Origin: Hepsetus odoe
Taxonomy: Eukaryota > Chordata > Actinopteri > Characiformes > Hepsetidae
Assembly: GCA_017165825.1 (NCBI GenBank)
Contig: CM029383.1
Span: 6,580,013 to 6,644,012, forward strand
Length of the DNA stretch: 64,000 bases
Direction: 5' to 3'
Every line of letters begins with the position of its first letter. Within the stretch, counting starts at the first letter, position 1. Made by a program: the position numbers and the translations under genes. Below are positions 26,387 to 39,455 of the stretch, piece by piece. The notes under the pieces were generated by a model. That model ran no database searches, had not been told where the DNA came from, and saw only the letters and a program-made list of their open reading frames with translations.

Positions 26387-26391
<5 letters not shown>

Positions 26392-26423
<32 letters not shown>

Positions 26424-26432
26424 TAATAATAA
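26392..26432. repeat. (AAT)n microsatellite
   Basis: About ten perfect AAT units followed by a CAATAATAAT tail. Confidence 0.95.
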
Positions 26433-26470
26433 TGGTGATGGGTTATTTCATATTTCACAAAATAATTAAC

Positions 26471-26473
<3 letters not shown>

Positions 26474-26509
<36 letters not shown>

Positions 26510-26510
26510 C

Positions 26511-26566
<56 letters not shown>
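26474..26566. repeat. (AT)n-(AT)n-(GT)n compound microsatellite
   Basis: Two long AT runs separated by ACATTTTTATTT, the second passing directly into a GT run. AT runs of this length can extrude as cruciforms. Confidence 0.95.
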
Positions 26567-26567
<1 letters not shown>

Positions 26568-26639
26568 GGTGTGAGAGAGATTAATATAGATATATACATA
26601 TTTAGATATGTATGTGTGTGTTTTATTCGACGAAATCTC

Positions 26640-28885
26640 AAAATTTGAACACAAAACCCAACTAAAACCCCTGCAGGATTCCAGTTGAAATTCTGTGCTT
26701 TAACTGGTTTTATTTAAACTGCAATAAATCCAACATCTGTCTCCACCACAATGTCATCTGTCCAGTTTGTGTTCAATGACACCAGAACAAAAATCTATTC
26801 ACAGGTAACGTTGAAGCAGCTTTGGATTATTCTCCTCATGGTATTGTCTCCCCAGAGTTTGCTCTAACCTGGGGTCTGACAGAAAGCAAGGGAACCTAAA
26901 AGCCACGGGGCTCCAGTGCCAACGGAGGCATCTGAGAAATCCTCGCAGACGAATTCCATGACTATAACACGGAAAGAAAAAAGTATGAGTGCCCTTCCTC
27001 CCAGAGGAGCCGTGATGTCCAGAGGCGTTCTCACGTCCGCCGGAGCCGAGGGCGGGACGCCTGCCCTGTCTTCCAGCGGTGCCTTGTGGATCCTCAGCTA
27101 CCGAGGCTCCATAATGACAGTGTCACTTGGAATCACCCTCCATTCTGCCTGCGGACCCCCCCTCCCTGCCTCTAACCTCAGCAAGTCAAAGGCACATGAA
27201 GTGCCCCAGTGCTACACCACCGTCCCACTGGCTGTAGCGTCAACATTACCTCACCTGAGGAGAACCCTGCAGACTAACAGGGCTGGTTTTAAACAGCTCT
27301 GCGAAAATAAATGTGCAGAATTAGGCGATTAACGAAGATCACCGGTTAGGATGAGAGACTCAGCTTTGTTCTTTTCACCCATATAATGTGCAAACGATAC
27401 AACACAAACACACAAGTCCTTTCGTTTAACGTGGCAGGACAACGGCGCTCCTGAAGTGTTTAATCAGCAGGACCCTTCAGCAGAAGCGGTCACAACACTC
27501 AGGCCGGCCCTTCTCAAAGACACTCAAGCTCATGAACGGCCGTGTTAACAAGCGTCCCATCTGCTTTCCCGTCTCGTTGTTTTTGTGTGAAACAAGGCTA
27601 ATGGAGAAACAACGAAGTGGCCCCGTTTGAAATGACTGTGAGGCGAAACCCATTTACCTCAATCTGGCTGATAGACCACGTGACGGCGATATTACTGCGA
27701 AATTACCTCATTAGCAGAAAACCGAGTCAAAAAATGCTACAGCTGTGCTTCATTTTGCGTTTTAATAGAATATTTTCATAACGGTGCTCTTGGATTTAAG
27801 GCTTAGAGTGAATTGCATTTGAATGCATTAAGGAAAGCCTGAATAACTGATAAAGCTCCTAATAACTCGTTAAAATCATTTCAAACGCAGTAAACGCATT
27901 TGATTTTATTTATTTACATTATTAAAAACTACACATGAACAGGGGAATAAAAAGGACACTATAATCAGCAACACAGCAACACTCACACTAATAAGACTTG
28001 TCACAACTGTGCAACCCTTTTGACTACTTTATTGAAATCGCTTAAGAACCTTAATAGCCATGTTTAAACTGGTCTTAACAAAAACAAGGCAGCTGTCTCC
28101 TGTAACATCCAACAGTTTCTGAATGGAAAGGTCCCATTTGGAAGAACTTGTGGTTTGGTGTGGAGATAAAGACGACGATTAAGACATAATCAGGAAGCAT
28201 AATGTGATGTGGCAAGGCAGGGATAAGATGAGCGTTATATCCACCAGGACGAATCTTATTTAGAGCAGCCCTTGTAAATGGGCCGGCAGGAGGTTAGCAC
28301 CCTGAGGCTGTTATGAAGAAGGTATGCATGACAAAAAAATGTTTCGGAACGGGCCAATACATTTTTTTTAGCTAGCCTTTTTGACCGTTTAAAATACTCA
28401 ACGTTGGCTGTGGCTATTCATCCGCCTGAACCTGCGCTGAAACGGCGCTTGGGTAATTCAAGCCATTAAAAAAATAATCAGCGGTTAAGACAAAACACGC
28501 GAAGGAAGGGGAGACCTTAATGCAGGTTCTTGCAGCGACTGCATGTGGAAACAATTACATTACGAAGGCTTCGATTAATACGCTGCCAGTCTAAAAAGGG
28601 CTACGAAATCACAAAAAAAAAAAAAAAAAAGAAAAGAAAGCTGATCCGCGGGGCTGTGAGAGGACAACACCGGCTCCTCAGGTACAGGGTAGGCAGAGAA
28701 GAGAGGAGGGGGCGAGAGACGGCCATTTAAGGAGGAAGGAGGGAGGGAGGGAGGGAACATGTGAAGTGCTGATAGAAAAATAGAGAAATGACAGTGAAAT
28801 GGAGAGAGTGAGGGAGCATAGTTATAGCGGTCATCCTTTGAGAATGCCAAACTGTCTCTGAGAACGTGTGTGTGTCAGAGAATGA
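26640..28885. other. intergenic desert
   Basis: No gene recognised. The frame at 26,916-27,332 (+) has no motif. Between 27.5 and 28.6 kb the sequence is complex and repeat-poor, like conserved noncoding DNA. Confidence 0.5.
27545..27880. promoter_or_regulatory. candidate conserved noncoding element
   Basis: Repeat-free block with ACCTCATTAGCAGAAAACC, GACCACGTGACGG (an E-box), AATTGCATTTGAATGCATTA and GGCTAATGGAG. It has the composition and motif density typical of vertebrate developmental enhancers, without open frames. Untested by alignment. Confidence 0.25.
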
Positions 28886-28906
28886 GAGCGAGAGAGAGCG
28901 AGAGAG

Positions 28907-28937
<31 letters not shown>
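28886..28937. repeat. (GA)n microsatellite
   Basis: GAGAGAGCGAGAGAGAGCG units passing into a pure GA run. Confidence 0.95.
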
Positions 28938-28941
<4 letters not shown>

Positions 28942-29919
28942 GTGGAATGTGCTTTGCTTTTCATTTCTCCTCAGGACTTGGACTCGGGTGGGCAGTGTCT
29001 TTCTGAGCTGCGCAGGGGTCAGGCCAAACAGGCCGCTATTCATGGACAGATCAAGTTTATGTGAGAATCTGCTCCTCCTTTGCCCCCCATTACCATATGA
29101 ATACTTAATAAAATTGCTGCCTGAATGTGCAAGATCCTGTCACCCGAGAAGTCATGCAGGGGGGACTTTGGCTTGGGAGAAGAAAAAAAAAGAAAGAAGA
29201 AAAAAAAAAAATCCCTTGCTTTGTGTCCTTCCACACAGAACAGACCCCCACCAGTCACCCCCTCTCACCCTTTCAGCAAACAACACAACTGATGGGCCAT
29301 ATGCACATCCAAAATGTGCGCACACATTAGTTCACCCCCCCTCCTCCTTAACTGTCACTCGCACACACCCTGCAGGTCAATCCCAATGTCAGCAGAAGCA
29401 GCTTGTCAACATGCGTACACATGTGCACGCAAACACTCACACACACAGCCGCAGAGACTTCTGGAGGCTCTTCATGTGGACGATGACACTTTGGGTTACC
29501 CTCAACCTCGCTTCCTCTGACGTCTCATTGAAAGCCTGGCTGGTGATAAAATATGCAGAGGTCAGAGGGATAAAGGAAGGGAGGAAAAAAAAAAACACAC
29601 CTGCCTGAGCCTCGTTTTCAAGCCTTTTTGTCTGAAACGTAGCGGTGGGCATGATGAGACCACCATGCCTCCACCACTCCCTTTTTCTCTCTCTCTTGAA
29701 GGCACCGGTCCCATGCTGCTGCTGCCTCTGAGGACCAGTGGTGAGCAGAGACAGGTGCTGGACATCCCTCCTGCCCTTTAAGGTGGGCCTGCTGAGGTGA
29801 GGCCATCAATTAAAGGGGAGTAGGTGGGCCGGGGTGCGGCAAACACAACAGGAATATGGAGATGAGGAAGGGGTGTTCTGTGATTTCTGTGTTTGAAATG
29901 TGGGGCAGGCAGACAACCA

Positions 29920-29961
<42 letters not shown>

Positions 29962-30413
29962 CTCCTCTCAATCACAGTGACTGAGTGGATGCTCAGACAA
30001 TCTAATCTCTAGAAAGCTGAGAAAAAAGTTACCCAACCTAAATGAACGCAAACTGTACTGTCCCATCAGATCATCACCTCTAAAAACCTTCTATCTATTC
30101 ACTGCCCTACACACCCACCGAACCTACTCCTCCATGACACTCCAGCACGTCTTTTCAAACTGGTGGATATGAAATATCAATTGACAGCTCAACACGATCA
30201 GAGGAGAACACTAACGGCCAATTCTGATACATGAATGAACCAACACAGCCTCTGTGGAGCATCAAACTGCGATGGCTGGACGATCCGACCGACCCAAACA
30301 GAGTCAATGTCAATGCTGTCCTGGCCTCACAGTAAGGGACGGCTGTGGGATCAATCTCATCATCTCCTGAATGCCATTATATTTTGGAGATGCTCAACGA
30401 TAACAGAGTTTTA

Positions 30414-30414
<1 letters not shown>
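28938..30414. other. intergenic stretch with simple repeats
   Basis: The longest open frame of the window (28,937-29,608, +) lies here. It is built on a GA repeat edge, an AAGAAAGAAGAAAAAA run and CACACA tracts, and has no family features, so it is not called as a gene. A (CA)n run is at 29,919-29,960. Confidence 0.5.
29919..29960. repeat. (CA)n microsatellite
   Basis: About 20 perfect CA units. Confidence 0.95.

Positions 30415-30478
<64 letters not shown>
30415..30478. repeat. (AT)n(AC)n compound microsatellite
   Basis: A run of about 20 AT units followed directly by about 11 AC units. Confidence 0.95.
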
Positions 30479-33400
30479 TATAACCCATATCTGATAATAT
30501 GTTTGTTTTACTCGAGCCAAATAATGAGCTGAAACTGGGTTTCTGAGCTAAAATCTGCACTGAACTCATTTTTCTGGCATGAACAACTCTAGAAATGCTA
30601 CGGTTCCCTGTAATGTTAATCTGGGTGGGTGTAGTCCTAATTTCTACATTTCATTTTATGAACGTGTATATATATTAGCATAAGCAAGAAAACTGTTGCC
30701 ATGAATTCCTAAACTGGTATATACTTAATATTTTTCAGGCCATGAAATAAGGGGGTGCTATAAGAACCTGTGAAAACCTGATTCAGATGAAATTTTTATC
30801 TTCTTTAAAACTGCACAAAAGGAAAGCATTTCTACTTTCAATTTATTTCATTCATAAGGATTGTGATCTGTTCTTTCATAGCAAAATAAAGCATTTAACA
30901 GTTTTCTCTAAACTCTTTCTATCTCTCTCTCTCTCTATATATATATATATAATATGTTAAAAAATACACATATATTTTAGAAAAATTTCAACAGCTTTTT
31001 TTCCAACTAAAGTAAGCAAATGTGTAAGTTTTTAACAAAAGCCGATTCAAAAACACTCTATATGATGAGAAGTCAAATGGCACAAAAAGGCAAATGTAAT
31101 TGATATTATAAAATGCAGAGTAATCTACTTTAGTCTACTAAATCTACTATTGGATCTACTCAAGTCTCTTTGTAGTCTCCTGATGGAGAGCATCCGGACA
31201 CGTGTAAATAAATACATATATGACACTGCTGTGTACAAAAGATCAATGGATGTAAATGACTAAATGTGAATGCGAATCACAGAGGAAGAAAAAACACAGC
31301 ACAATATTAATAATTAAAATTAAAAATATGGGTCACGTTAAGTGTAAGTCAGACAGATGGACAGACAGACAGTTAAGCATAACATACAAAAAACAGTAGA
31401 ATTATGGATTCCCTAAAATATCGAAATCATCTCACTCTCGGCAGATAAATGCCTTTAAAATGACATACAGACTTGATTACTATTTACTGTACTACTGGAA
31501 ATGCATTCATGATAATAATGTATTTATTTTACAGTTAGAATAGCATTTATTACACTAAAATATTGTATTTTTATTGTACTGTTGGAATTGCATTTATTGA
31601 ACTATATGGTTACATTTATTATATTATTGCTATTGTAGTTATTGTGTTATTATATTGTATTTATTGCACTATTGGAATTGTATTTTATGTATTATTATAG
31701 TGTATTTACTAAAGTACTTTAATTGTATTGAATATAATATTGTTTTAACAGTTATAAAATATTGCATTTAATGTCCTTGAAGAGCTGAATGAGGAGTTAA
31801 TGCTGGGCTGGTTTGCTAGAATGTGTGCATGCAGATAGTTTCCTGCCGTTTTAATCCTCTGCGTTTTTACATTTTGTAAACGTTCATGTTTTAGAGTTTA
31901 GGTTTCGGCATCGATTGTATGAAAAATACAGTAAATCAGCATCGATTCTCAAATCAGTGCATTAGCCCTGATAGCACACTAACAGACGAGGAAATAAACA
32001 CAAATCATCTCCTTAAAAATTCACTACTGAAAATAAAAAGGTCGTAAAAACCATAATTTAAAAACATTGATCTGATTGCCTTTTTTGACTTCATTAAGTC
32101 TGTCATCGACCACAGGCTGCGTTCACGCACCGCACGAGTGCAGAATAGCACCATGACATCAGCACCCTGTCATTTCAAAGATATGCTCAAGGCTTATGGT
32201 CCACAAGCCCAGATGAGGCTGACACATCTGAAACTTTAGCTAGCCAATATGCACAGCTTTTCATCGTAGAGGAGGCTGGGGGGGAACGGGGAGGGCTCAA
32301 ATAGACCCTGGCCACCATTAAGGGCCGATCCTATTACAGCCTGGTCTGGGGACCCTGACCAACAACCCCCCACAACACACCAACCTCCCACCGCTGCCGT
32401 CCCACAGCCGCTGGGGGCACAGAGTTCACCCCACACGTCTGATGGCAGAGCGTTCCAGCTCCTGATCGCTCCAGCCCTCCATCGCAGCCCCTCGCAGGGC
32501 CAGGAGCTTCCATCTATTACAACGGCACGAGCATATGTTTTGCTCTCCAGGCAACCGTAAGTGAAACCAATCACGGGGCCTGTAAACAGAGACACAAATC
32601 TTTTCCCCTAAGGAGGGACAGGGGGCCCGACTGAATTTCCTCTTTCAGAGAATACTTTTATACTGCCGTTCTTCTCATTACATGCCATAAACGTCGCCGT
32701 CTCTCCACAAATGTCCTTCAGAGATGTGCAGAACGCTCTTTGAAAAAGATGCATTTTCTTTTATTGGAGATAAATATACCACAAAATGCTTGAATGTTTA
32801 CTAACAAAGAGCGTTTAAAAGAGAGCAAAGTGCACATTTAAAAGACATCCCATGGCATTTCCAGCTGAGGAGAATCATAGATTCCTCCAGCACAAACAAA
32901 AAGAAAACCATTCCTTTTCAGCAGACTAATGCACTGCTTCTTTAACATGTCATTAAAATGTAAATTTGCAGAGAAACAGCAATACTCCGCCCCTTAATGT
33001 TCAACTCCACCCCCAAATTGTGCCTAATCCACATCATAGAAAAGCTGTAATCTTGCTTTTCTGATTGGAAATAAGAACACAGCATCTTCAGAGATCAAAC
33101 TTCTGAGCATTTTATCTACACTTCTACTAATTATTTGCAAAATTTAACATTGTGAAAGATTAAAAAATGAATAAAATATCACCCTGTAAAGAAAAAGTTC
33201 ACTTTTGAGGATGATTACTTCCCTTTCGAAAAACGGTGTCTTTCTTACCCTGTCCTGGATCTGTGAACGTGACCTCTTCCTAAGATTAAAATTTTAAATA
33301 AACACCACCACACAGCAAACAAAAAGAGTCTTTTACTTTGTCCACCGGGAGCAGGACCTTTTATCTGATTAGCAGGTACGCCGAGGAGTCGCTGGGCCTC

Positions 33401-33669
33401 ATTTTCTCTGCCGATCTATTCATTGCCACCGATTAATTTATTTTGGGTGCATAATCCTTTCGTTCTCAATAGCAAATTTAATAGGCCCCATGACCACAGC
33501 ACCAGACTGGTCAATATAAAACCAGACAACTCATTACTTCACACGCTGCTATCTCCAGCAGCTGGAGACTTGACGTACACAATAGCAGCAGCCAGGCAGT
33601 ATTAAGTTTCCACTTCCCAGATCCCCCTTTATTGCCTCTAAACCTGTCTCACAAGAGCCCTTTAGTCGT

Positions 33670-33670
<1 letters not shown>
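30479..33670. other. AT-rich intergenic stretch
   Basis: No gene. 31.4-31.8 kb is an imperfect AT-rich array of TATTGTATTTATTG-like units (TTGGAATTGCATTTATTG, TTATATTGTATTTATTGCAC, TTGGAATTGTATTTT), which looks like an old degenerated tandem repeat. Confidence 0.5.

Positions 33671-33742
<72 letters not shown>
33671..33742. repeat. (AC)n microsatellite
   Basis: One of the longest dinucleotide runs in the window, about 35 perfect AC units. Confidence 0.97.
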
Positions 33743-33745
<3 letters not shown>

Positions 33746-36700
33746 CACAAAGCAATGGAGACTCCCTGGTGTCTGGTCTGACAGGGTCAGGACCTTTCCA
33801 TATTAGCCTTGGCCTTATCTCCTCACATGTGCATGCAAAACTTTTACCACATGCTCAGATATAGCTGTGTGGTCTCATCCTCCCTCTAAGAAATCAGAGT
33901 CATTTGGGGGAAAATGATTTGTTTAAAGGTTAATCTTTTTATCCCTTATTTTTTGTCGATTTTAAATTAAGCTAAAGAGCTACTTATGCAGGTTAAGATG
34001 CATAATTTATTGCAGGAAAAATGAAATATCATTATAAACATGACTCGACTGCACAGCACAGGACCTTTTAAACAGCTCCTTTCAAGAAACTGGCAGCGCC
34101 ATTTTCTCACTCCAGGCTATTTCACACTGGTACGAAGTTCTACTTTTAGAGAACTTACCATTAGAACCACTGCAGAAATTTGGAGCCTTAAATTAAGGAG
34201 GAAGTCAACTTCAGAGGAAAAATACAAATACAAATGTTTGGTCAAATTATATATTTAGATCATTTATACTTACACTGTTTTTCTTTTTCCTTTTAAAGGA
34301 AATTTATAATCAGAACCACTACGAATCGCTTTAAATTGTGGAAAAAAAACTGAAATAGTAGATTAAAGTTAGAATCAAACTTTCCCATTCTGTTTGTCCC
34401 AATGTACTTTGCTAGAAAGCTACAAAATGCATCATTTGAGGAGTCTAATCTTTTGCATATGAGGTATTTAAATTACTTACTGTACACACAAATTTGGTTA
34501 AATTCTGTGAAAAAGCATTTCCAAATCTGTGTTTTTATAAGCCTATCATAAATAAGTCATTAGGAAACAAACTGTAGGTTGATCCACGTGATTTATTTAG
34601 TGTCGGACGAATGATTAAGCATTATGTTCTCCAAGAAACATAATTTCTATTGTTTGCAAGTACGGGACAGTAGTTTCATTTTCCACGACATAACAGCCAT
34701 GTGATTAGACACCCCTTACACTCCCTAAGACTTGACCACCAGCGCACCACCCAGTGACTTTCTCCTTGCGCTGAACCTCCAATTACGAGCAGACAATGGG
34801 GGAAGTTAACCCCATGTTGAGTTGCTTGGAGCAGCCATTGTCTCACACTAAATATTTGCCTTTGCCTTTTGTGTCTGGAATACTCCCCTTTCCTTATATA
34901 TTCTTTAGCACCCCACCTCCCAGTCCCCCTACACACACAGCCCCCCTCCTGGAAAACATCCTAATGAAGACTGCCTCTGCAAGTAACCCCAGTCTGTCAG
35001 CCTGGCCATCAAAAGCACAGCAGAGGGGTAGTTAAAAGAAGTCTGGTCATTTCAAATGGACCAGGACAAATGTCCCGCAGCTCTGAAACAAGGAGACAGG
35101 TCTTCCCCTTCCAACGAGCCCCCCCGGGGGCTTACTAACGAGGAGAAAGTGATGTCAGGGTACTTAGGAGCAAGTCTTAAGGGTCTAGCATCACCACAGG
35201 AGAAAAAAAAAAAAATACAGTCGCACCTCCAAAAAATGTAAGAAAAAATAAATAAATTTTTTTTTTAACCATTTCCATTCATCCATTGATAGCAAATTTT
35301 TGACTCAATCTGATTTAAAAGTAAAATTAATACACATCAAAATTAGAAGCCGTAAAAGTACTTCGCAAGTAAAAATATTAAGCGACAAATATATAGAAGT
35401 GCATGTTTAAGTAAATTTAAGGTAAATTAAAACCTTATTTAAACCCACTTGTAATATTTTATCAACACGGATTTTCAAAGCTGCAATTTGGAAGCAGACG
35501 AGTGGGTCGTTTCACAATCGTGCGTTTACAAATTCAGAAAGACGGAGGTTTGATTTCTAATGATGTAAAAAGGCATGGAAAACTAAAAATAATGGCACAA
35601 GCACTGTTCGCACCCTTCATCTCCTTTTTGGAAAGAGCCAGCCGGTTATTTGTGAACAAATGCTTTCATTTACATCCAGCCAGATTGGGAGCTGTGTGCA
35701 GCCAGGGCCGGTGGTAAATTTGTTGGGGGTTCCAATCCTTTTCTCAGTCCCTTTCACTCAGCTTTGTGCCATTCAAGTAAGCTGAATAAGAAACGGATCA
35801 CTGCGAATGGCCACACAGTCTCCGGCTCAGACATGACATCATCTCTTTTATGGCTCGCCCGGTGAGGGACCGTGTGGGAGAAAGCTCCTTAGTGCCATTT
35901 CTCTGATAACAAAACCTGTATGTGTGTGTGTGAGAGAGAGGGAGGGAAAAAGAGAGACACAAACTATAGAAGGGGTCTCTCAATGGTACACAATGGAAAA
36001 TCTATGATTGAAACAGTGTCACGTTGGGCCTGAGACACTGTACTGATAAAAAGTGAAGGGGGAAGAGGAGGGAAGGGCACAAAGTGAAGGTTTTCACTGT
36101 ATTTTCGGTTATGAAATGCTCCAAACGTGAAAAAACCTTAAATACGTGTCATCGAGAACGAATAAGAGCGAAAAATGTTTCAACACAATTAAGATCTCGA
36201 TTGCAAAACGAACGAATCTTCAACAATAAGAGAGTCACAGCTGGACAGGCTGACACTCTGCATTTGAATAGCCTCAAGATCAAAAAATACCCCCATAAAT
36301 ACTAAAAACATTATTCATGTCACTCTGATACGATTACGCCTCGCTCATTTCCCCTGAATCACGGTCTGAATAATCAGAATTTCAAAGTTACACGTCAAAA
36401 TCCCTGCTTTTTAATGAAAAGAGCCAAAAAAAACATGCACTTGGATGCTTTTTGCAAAAGCTTGCCAGAGAAAGATCACTCCCGTCTGGACGCCTCATTC
36501 TTTTCAGGCCCAAGTCCAACTGGGAATTGACCCTGCCTTTACAAGATGTCCTTCGAAGACCAGAAGAAACGTAATACCTGGAAAAACGTGTTCTAGGCAG
36601 AGTCCCTGTTCCTCGGCCTGCCAGAGAGCACCTGGAAGCTAACAGCTCATAAAACACTGTGGCTAATTGTGGTTTTCCTTCTTTTCCCTGCAAATGGCAA

Positions 36701-36845
36701 TACGACACATTTACGGCCTGCGAGGCAGTTAAGACACACTGAGCGCGTTTTCAGGGTGGTGGGGGGGGAGCCCACATCCACATCCACCTGACTATACGTG
36801 AGATCTGCTGCAGCAGCCTGCCAAACACACATCTCTCTCTCTCTA

Positions 36846-36881
<36 letters not shown>

Positions 36882-38560
36882 TAATAATGTCCCTTACCTT
36901 CTAACATTTCTGTCAAAACATGTAAGCTAACTGGAGCAGCTCTCATTAAGGTCAGGCCTACTGTACAGCACACGGCACATTTCAAAGGAAGGAAACTGTG
37001 GAGCTCATGAAACGCTCACGAATGGAGAGTGTGAGGGGGTGGTTGGGGGAAGGTGGTTGGTAGAAAAGTCTGGGCAACAACTTGCCTTATGCCTGGATTC
37101 ACTTTAATAGAGAACAGCAAAGACCTCTCCCAGAAATAAACTCTCTGCCACAATGACTCCACGAGCCCTCAATAAGGTGTGCAATTCTGCTACTTCAGAA
37201 GATAGTGACCTACATACCTAAAATAGAGAACCAGATTCAGTGAAGGCCATTCAGTAAGAGTGTGTGTGTGTGTGTGTGTATTTATAAAACTGTAGTGATG
37301 ACAGTTAAGGCACAATATACCACTTCAGAACTAAAACGTGTCCTGGAAAACGTCCCTGAAGCCCGAGCTAAAACGATTTGTTCTTTTTCATAAATTTCTT
37401 TTTCCATGCCCCTGGCCACATCCTGAAATACCACTCGAGAAAAGAAAGCAGTCCAATAATGCCTGTCAAAACATTTCATTCCTGTGTCACAAAGTTGTCT
37501 CAGGCTTGCACCAAAAAGGTGAACATAGTTTCTCTTTTGCGCGCTGGAAAAATAAAAACAACACTACAACTTGGCCTTGGCAAGCTCCAAAGCGCAAATT
37601 TTTGAAAGAAAAAAAATAAGTCACATCAGTAAGAGGGTTTTTTTTTTGCTAAATGAATAGCATGAAAACGATTTAAAACGGCCTTAAAATGAGTGTTTTT
37701 GTTGTACAAGAAAAAATTTGCTCAAGAGAATGTCTGCGAAATTAAGGTTTAAACATCAACTATAATAAATTATACACAGAACAGCATCATAAAACGTTAA
37801 AATAAAAAGCGAGTAAGATCCTTTACGTTCATGAAATTGCATGGAGATGAGAATAGGCCAGCTTATGCATGTGCACAGCTAAAGACCTCTTATTCGTTTG
37901 TCCTCCACTTACCCGTTAAGACCAGAAACAAGCTGCAATTTGTCTTGCAAACTTCAAGGAATTGAATAAGTGAATTCTCGACATTGCAGCAAACAGTACA
38001 GTACAGTAAGTTACAGAATAAGTTAAACCGCACTTCCTATTGCAGAGAAAACCTGCGTCCGATTCTCTCAGGAGCATGGCCACCACGTAGTTGTGCAACG
38101 TTCACACGAGAAATGTAGAAAAAATATGTTTCCGTAAAAGCATCTCATTCATTTTCAAGTTCAAATCAAGTGCAGGTTGTGAAACAAGATAGGAAAGAAA
38201 AAGACTTGAAAACTATTAAAGGATAAGCAGGATAAGAAAAAGCACCTTGTGCGTTACAGCAGGCCTTGAGCAGATTTATGACGGCCGTTATCTGATTATT
38301 CTGTATTTTGGTATGTAAGAACGCACAGACACCATTTTTGGGGCCGTGACCCTGCGGCACAGCTGGAATTTGAGAAGCACAAAGCTCTCTTTTCACACTC
38401 AACCGTGGCCACTTTGTGAAAAAATGATAAGATAGTCTTTCCCTGAGCAAATAAAAAGTCTCAAAGACTTGCTCCATGTTTAACACACAGACGGCACGGA
38501 CCAAAGACAGACCGCTACTGACTGTTGTGAAGCTCGAAAAAGAACAGTTCTTTGTGAATG
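33743..38560. other. intergenic desert
   Basis: No gene or autonomous element recognised. There is a CT/CA compound repeat at 36,832-36,881 and a short GT run at about 37,258-37,279. Confidence 0.5.
36832..36881. repeat. (CT)n(CA)n compound microsatellite
   Basis: Interrupted CT run followed by about ten CA units. Confidence 0.9.
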
Positions 38561-38592
38561 TCTGTGTCTGTGTGTGTGTGTGTGTGTGTGTC
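38561..38592. repeat. (GT)n microsatellite
   Basis: GTCTGTGTCTGTG passing into a pure GT run. Confidence 0.9.
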
Positions 38593-38749
38593 CAAGCAAC
38601 TTTAGCTGAGGGACGGAGCGGTAGAGTAGAGTTGTACTCACTGTACTGAATAAGAGTAGCCAGCCACAGAAAGAGTGAAAAGAATCCTTTTCTTGTCCGG
38701 ATCCATTCCATAATTCAGTGCTTTGGTAAAAAAATTTAAAAAAATAATA

Positions 38750-39300
38750 AAAAAAAAAAGCTCCGTCCCGGTCGGAGCTGAGGCGCTGAGGGACGGAGGA
38801 GGGGGGTGCTGGGATGGAGACCCCCCCCCAAAAAAGAGAGCGTTTCCTCTCGTCTCGCTCCCCTCTCGCTGCCTGCCTGTCAGGCTGAGAAGCCGGCTTG
38901 TGTGTGCCGTGCAGCTGTGCTCCTCCAGCACCCTCCTCCTCCTCCCTCTCCGCTCCAGTCCCAACACAATGCACTTCTGTACCACCGGCGCACAAAAAAC
39001 GTGGCCGCTTCTCCTTCCACCCCTGAAAATGTGCCGTGGCACGTGAGGAGGGGGGGCAAGATAAAAAAAAAAAAAAAAAAAAGGGAGAAGAAGCAAAAGG
39101 AGCAGGTTTAAGTTTGCCCCTCTTTTTTTTGCCCCCTCCAGCACCACCTTACCTCCACCTCTAGTTCGTAGAATCGCTGCTTTTTCACGAGTGGGAGGGG
39201 ACAAAACCCAAAAGCTTTTGGGCAAGGAAACTGCGCATAATCCCTGCCGGCAGAAACTTCCTCCCCGGCGCTGGTAATAAGCGCTGCATGCCCCGTCTCA
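38750..39300 (-). promoter_or_regulatory. CpG-rich element, candidate host-gene first exon
   Basis: A distinct GC-rich block in the desert (CGTCCCGGTCGGAGCTG, AAGCCGGCTTGTG, CACCGGCGCACAAAAAACG, CCCCGGCGCTGG). On the minus strand a good donor, GGTGGAG|GTAAGG, has its exon side ending at 39,153. The element lies about 36 kb upstream of miR-99a on the microRNA strand and about 11 kb downstream of the usp25 stop. That fits a distal promoter or first exon of a MIR99AHG-like noncoding host. A-runs at 38,735-38,760 and 39,062-39,083 and the long open frames across it are low-complexity. Confidence 0.35.
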
Positions 39301-39414
39301 GTAAGCAGGAATGTGAGGGCTGCTCTCAAAGAGGCCCAGTTAGACAAGGCTCAAAGTCACTTCAGCATGAACCAAGGGTCAGACACAGCAAGTGTGTGCA
39401 AGAGAGACAGAGGG

Positions 39415-39455
39415 GGGGAGAGAGAGAGAGAGAGAGACGGAGAGAGAGGGAGAGA
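39415..39455. repeat. (GA)n microsatellite
   Basis: GA dinucleotide run with ACGGAG and GGGAG interruptions. Confidence 0.9.

Noticed and set aside
28937..29608. 223-codon open frame (+), longest in the window
   Set aside because: Crosses a GA repeat edge, an AAGAAA run and CA tracts; no domain, signal or splice logic; composition-driven.
31400..31780. Possible AT-rich satellite or origin-like array
   Set aside because: Units of TATTGTATTTATTG type are too irregular to define a period; left as old AT-rich sequence.
38166..39225. Overlapping 171-195 codon frames (-)
   Set aside because: Pass through GT repeats, A/T homopolymers and a GC-rich block in three frames at once; no recognisable protein.
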